A stretch of 64,000 nt of DNA from Cyclobacteriaceae bacterium (GTDB lineage: Bacteria > Bacteroidota > Bacteroidia > Cytophagales > Cyclobacteriaceae). Below are positions 63,601-64,000 of the stretch, piece after piece. Both the position numbers and the translations under genes were made by a program. Every line of letters starts with the position of its first letter. The stretch's first letter is position 1. Below the pieces are notes generated by a model. It worked only from the letters and a program-made list of their open reading frames with translations. It searched no databases and was not told the DNA's origin. The stretch is from NCBI GenBank assembly GCA_016787565.1, contig JAEUUG010000015.1, positions 310,001 through 374,000 on the forward strand, read 5' to 3'.

Positions 63601-64000
63601 TCGTATACAACATCCAATGCTGCACGCTTCTGGCATACCAGAAGTGCCCGCTTACCAGAAGCTATAGCATCTGCAAGAAGGTTGGCAATCAATTGCGACT
63701 TGCCCGTACCCGGTGGACCTTGCACAACAACGGAATGACCATGCTTACTGGCTCTGATGGCATTTTCCTGGTATGCATCCAGCACAAAAGGTGTGTACAT
63801 CTTCTCTTCCTTCACCGATAAGTCCATGAAACTATCCGTAGCTGTCAGTGACTCACTTTCGGGTGCATGTCGGGTTAAAAAAAATTCTTCCAGGTCAGTT
63901 ATGCTTTCATTTTCGATCAACTGAAGATAATCGGGTACAAGTTGTGACGCAGCCTGTGGAAATATACCAAGGACGGCTTCCGGAAATAATTTTAACTCAC
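60636..64000 (-). CDS. DUF4011-type superfamily 1 helicase (partial, 5' end outside window)
   Basis: The frame stays open through the right edge, so at least 1120 residues are visible and the true start is outside. Walker A is QGPPGTGKSQ, and Walker B is FDEASQ in LVIFDEASQCFAERGIP. Helicase motifs include VAGDTMQLKP and NVAVTRAREKVILVS, with QGDEKDIIIFSVGY. Long coiled regions lie between, as in DUF4011/AAA_11-AAA_12 helicases. The C-terminal about 100 residues resemble a degenerate nuclease-like domain. Related proteins are common in defence islands, but no other defence gene is in this window. Confidence 0.82.
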   Translation of the reverse strand, partial: ELKLFPEAVLGIFPQAASQLVPDYLQLIENESITDLEEFFLTRHAPESESLTATDSFMDLSVKEEKMYTPFVLDAYQENAIRASKHGHSVVVQGPPGTGKSQLIANLLADAIASGKRALLVCQKRAALDVVYERLKKINLGDFLGLVHDFRNDRKDIFSKVARQIESIDAYKARNRSVDAIQMERSFLQGSRIIDQIAEELGSFKNYLFDERECGISIKELYLTSDPNSPSINIRQEYQYFTFSMLHDFLRKLKSYAHYAVTIEQEDYPWRDRKSFAAYQLSDLKEIQKTVKDIPVFQREVSDQIKALIGTALTLEDCDALRAREDDMLGMIALLQHPETYRYFLAMEMETEDETSALWFSNVERVTMNCFQDAGPEVSLLHHDLGKFLEALQKRMKARRNIFRLLWWELFSEHKFWIKRVLVNNGLLYNKSGLQSLEQRLDNRLNLEHLLTGLNEKKWLIDLPENYQAENFQEWFDRQKLAIRAKRIFASLREVRGAINAQQYTQDGFVSLIESIIRAVRYIPQHKAGWLTYLSPFQVMQLTQNPALEENFLQTLSRDFDSLCEFDKLKESIQPYEKDVILKLNDATATWDAEQLERLFQNSIRLAWIDHIEVKYPVLRSVSSLKMTELQAELQQRIVEKQKLSEEILLLRARERVCDAIEYNRLNNRITYRDLHHQITKKKKVWPLRKIIAAFDQDIFQLLPCWLASPESVSAIFPMTDLFDLVIFDEASQCFAERGIPAMYRGKQVLVAGDTMQLKPNELYQVRWEEEADHPDLEVESLLDLSARYLTTVHLQGHYRSKSLELIDFSNRTFYRGRLQMLPDRDVLNQREPGIAYCKVEGVWENNTNRVEALYVAEKVFTLLQENSDKEIGIVTFNAAQQLLVMDLVEEVFQQAGRAVPSSLFIKNIENVQGDEKDIIIFSVGYAPDKKGKMVMQFGSLNAAGGENRLNVAVTRAREKVILVSSIWPEDLRTSELKNEGPKILQQYLAYARDVDRKSFKPAVQYEVHQSAAWYLSSRLVNWAKHKFPDSQFEINSLPFSDMHILHNQNSAAIILTDDTRYLISQNIKDPHAYTPSLLAKKHWDFQMIFSRNYWQSREKVEADLTLFIGSRIREQLPVK

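Noticed and set aside
1-64000. CRISPR arrays, rRNA or tRNA genes, prophage or intact insertion sequence
   Set aside because: No regular repeat-spacer series, no rRNA-like or tRNA-like segments and no transposase, integrase or phage structural gene were recognised on either strand.

Overview
The window looks like chromosomal DNA of a member of the Bacteroidota, most likely a Cytophagales-type bacterium. The evidence is indirect: moderate GC, promoters of the TTTG-N(19-22)-TAnnTTTG type upstream of rplM and queA, weak Shine-Dalgarno sequences, and gene families common in that phylum (DUF4403, DUF2795, TolB-propeller amidohydrolases and tricorn-like S41 peptidases, OmpL-like porin beside an ammonium transporter, fused isobutyryl-CoA mutase IcmF, AraC/YCII/DoxX/VOC single-domain genes). 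There is no rRNA, tRNA, CRISPR array, prophage or intact insertion sequence that I can support.

Layout. 1-1.3 kb: end of an unidentified gene, then SRPBCC, DUF1330-like and VOC genes. 1.5-6.1 kb: a signalling operon in which a CheB-CheR-PAS-histidine kinase hybrid lies between two CheY-like receiver proteins. 6.4-16.2 kb: an all-plus-strand run of small single-domain genes (DUF1801/YdeI, DUF2200, two RibD/DHFR-like, three DoxX-like, two more VOC, YCII) with two regulators (Crp/Fnr and AraC), a bestrophin and an uncharacterised protein. 16.2-19.5 kb: a secreted six-hairpin glycosidase lipoprotein and a membrane-anchored hypothetical. 19.7-25.7 kb: icmF and an MlaE-MlaF-MlaD lipid-transport operon. 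25.8-33.6 kb: typA, Uma2, two methyltransferases, a PAS histidine kinase and a MATE exporter. 33.9-40.2 kb, minus strand: rplM-rpsI-rpsB-tsf, an RluA-type pseudouridine synthase, a PhoB/PhoR-like pair and a putative aminopeptidase. 40.4-51.8 kb: recA, two MacB-type permeases flanking a secreted amidohydrolase, queA, ispD, ettA. 51.9-60.2 kb: a tricorn-like peptidase, a DUF4403 lipoprotein, amt plus porin, and a small protein. 60.6 kb to the right edge: a DUF4011-type superfamily 1 helicase whose 5' end is outside the window.

Non-coding structure. The most interesting non-coding signal is a pair of near-identical hairpin elements (loop GTGAGAG, shared 18-base 3' tail), one in the leader of the porin gene behind amt and one alone at 60.5 kb. 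The two stems differ in sequence but keep their pairing. A second signal is a dispersed two-hairpin palindromic repeat in three copies (6.3, 11.5 and 32.1 kb). A third is a 21-bp palindrome inserted in frame in a RibD/DHFR-like gene. Intrinsic terminators are clear behind typA, tsf, rpsB, recA, a MacB-like permease, ettA, the porin and a small gene.

All family assignments come from reading the translated sequences. No database search was run.
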